This document shows positions 63,962-64,000 of a DNA stretch of 64,000 nt, in pieces. The translations under genes and the position numbers were made by a program. Source of the stretch: Chengkuizengella marina (lineage in GTDB: Bacteria > Bacillota > Bacilli > Paenibacillales > KCTC-33759); contig NZ_SIJB01000028.1 in assembly GCF_009910845.1 (NCBI RefSeq), positions 62,001 to 126,000 of the forward strand, given 5' to 3'. Every line of letters begins with the position of its first letter. Positions within the stretch are counted from its first letter, which is position 1. The notes beneath the pieces were generated by a model. The model worked only from the letters and a program-made list of their open reading frames with translations. It was not told the origin of the DNA and made no database searches.

Positions 63962-64000
63962 CTTGATCAACTCTCTTTCATTACGTTATGGAGCATATCA

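Overview
The window is AT-rich, low-GC Gram-positive DNA, most likely from a spore-forming member of the Bacillales, and the family Paenibacillaceae is my best guess. Grounds: purine genes in the Bacillus order; a yerB/yerC/dgkB/rlmCD block resembling the yer region of Bacillus subtilis; a CotS-type spore-coat kinase; an S-layer-anchored alkaline phosphatase; frequent GTG/TTG starts behind strong AGGAGG sites; and a long PurF propeptide of a kind I associate with Paenibacillus. No rRNA, tRNA, CRISPR array or intact insertion sequence was seen.

Layout. 1-8.5 kb: the end of a purine operon (purL, purF, purM, purN, purH, purD), closed by a strong terminator. 8.5-19.8 kb: a self-regulated TetR/SDR pair, a BI-1 membrane protein, YerB, a PadR/HAAS/DUF4097 membrane-stress-type operon, a radical SAM protein, YerC, a CbiX-like chelatase, DgkB and RlmCD. 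19.85-23.3 kb: an accessory scar with a decayed integrase fragment, an orphan ORF, a large internally duplicated beta-helix protein and decayed phage terminase genes. 23.3-27.5 kb: small membrane and regulatory genes, including a second PadR/HAAS pair behind a very long inverted repeat. 27.8-31.7 kb: a two-gene RNA repair operon, hen1-pnkp. 31.7-45.3 kb: secreted and stress genes (a metallopeptidase plus a decayed copy of its 3' end, a phosphatase, TspO, thioredoxin, DUF2935, bicupin, YdbC) and a heterodimeric ABC exporter. 45.4-60.3 kb: a full iron-siderophore locus. 60.5-64 kb: a DEAD-box helicase, a CotS-family protein and a HipA-like protein.

How the genes work together. The siderophore locus is self-contained. 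A Fur-box-controlled importer (two FecCD permeases, an ATPase, an FhuF-like reductase, a binding lipoprotein) faces a seven-gene NRPS-independent synthetase operon that begins with a perfect Fur box. Two enzymes make 1,3-diaminopropane via diaminobutyrate, a monooxygenase N-hydroxylates it, two GNAT domains acylate it and two IucA/IucC synthetases join it to a carboxylate core, probably citrate. The expected product is a rhizobactin/schizokinen-like citrate hydroxamate. The second synthetase is fused to its own acyltransferase. The hen1-pnkp operon should heal, seal and 2'-O-methylate cleaved RNA; a palindrome overlaps its likely -10 region.

The strongest leads are the hen1-pnkp operon with its palindrome, the fused IucA/IucC-GNAT synthetase with a partner hydrolase, the prophage scar holding the beta-helix gene, and the peptidase-tail relic next to its intact parent. 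All assignments come from reading motifs; no database search was run.
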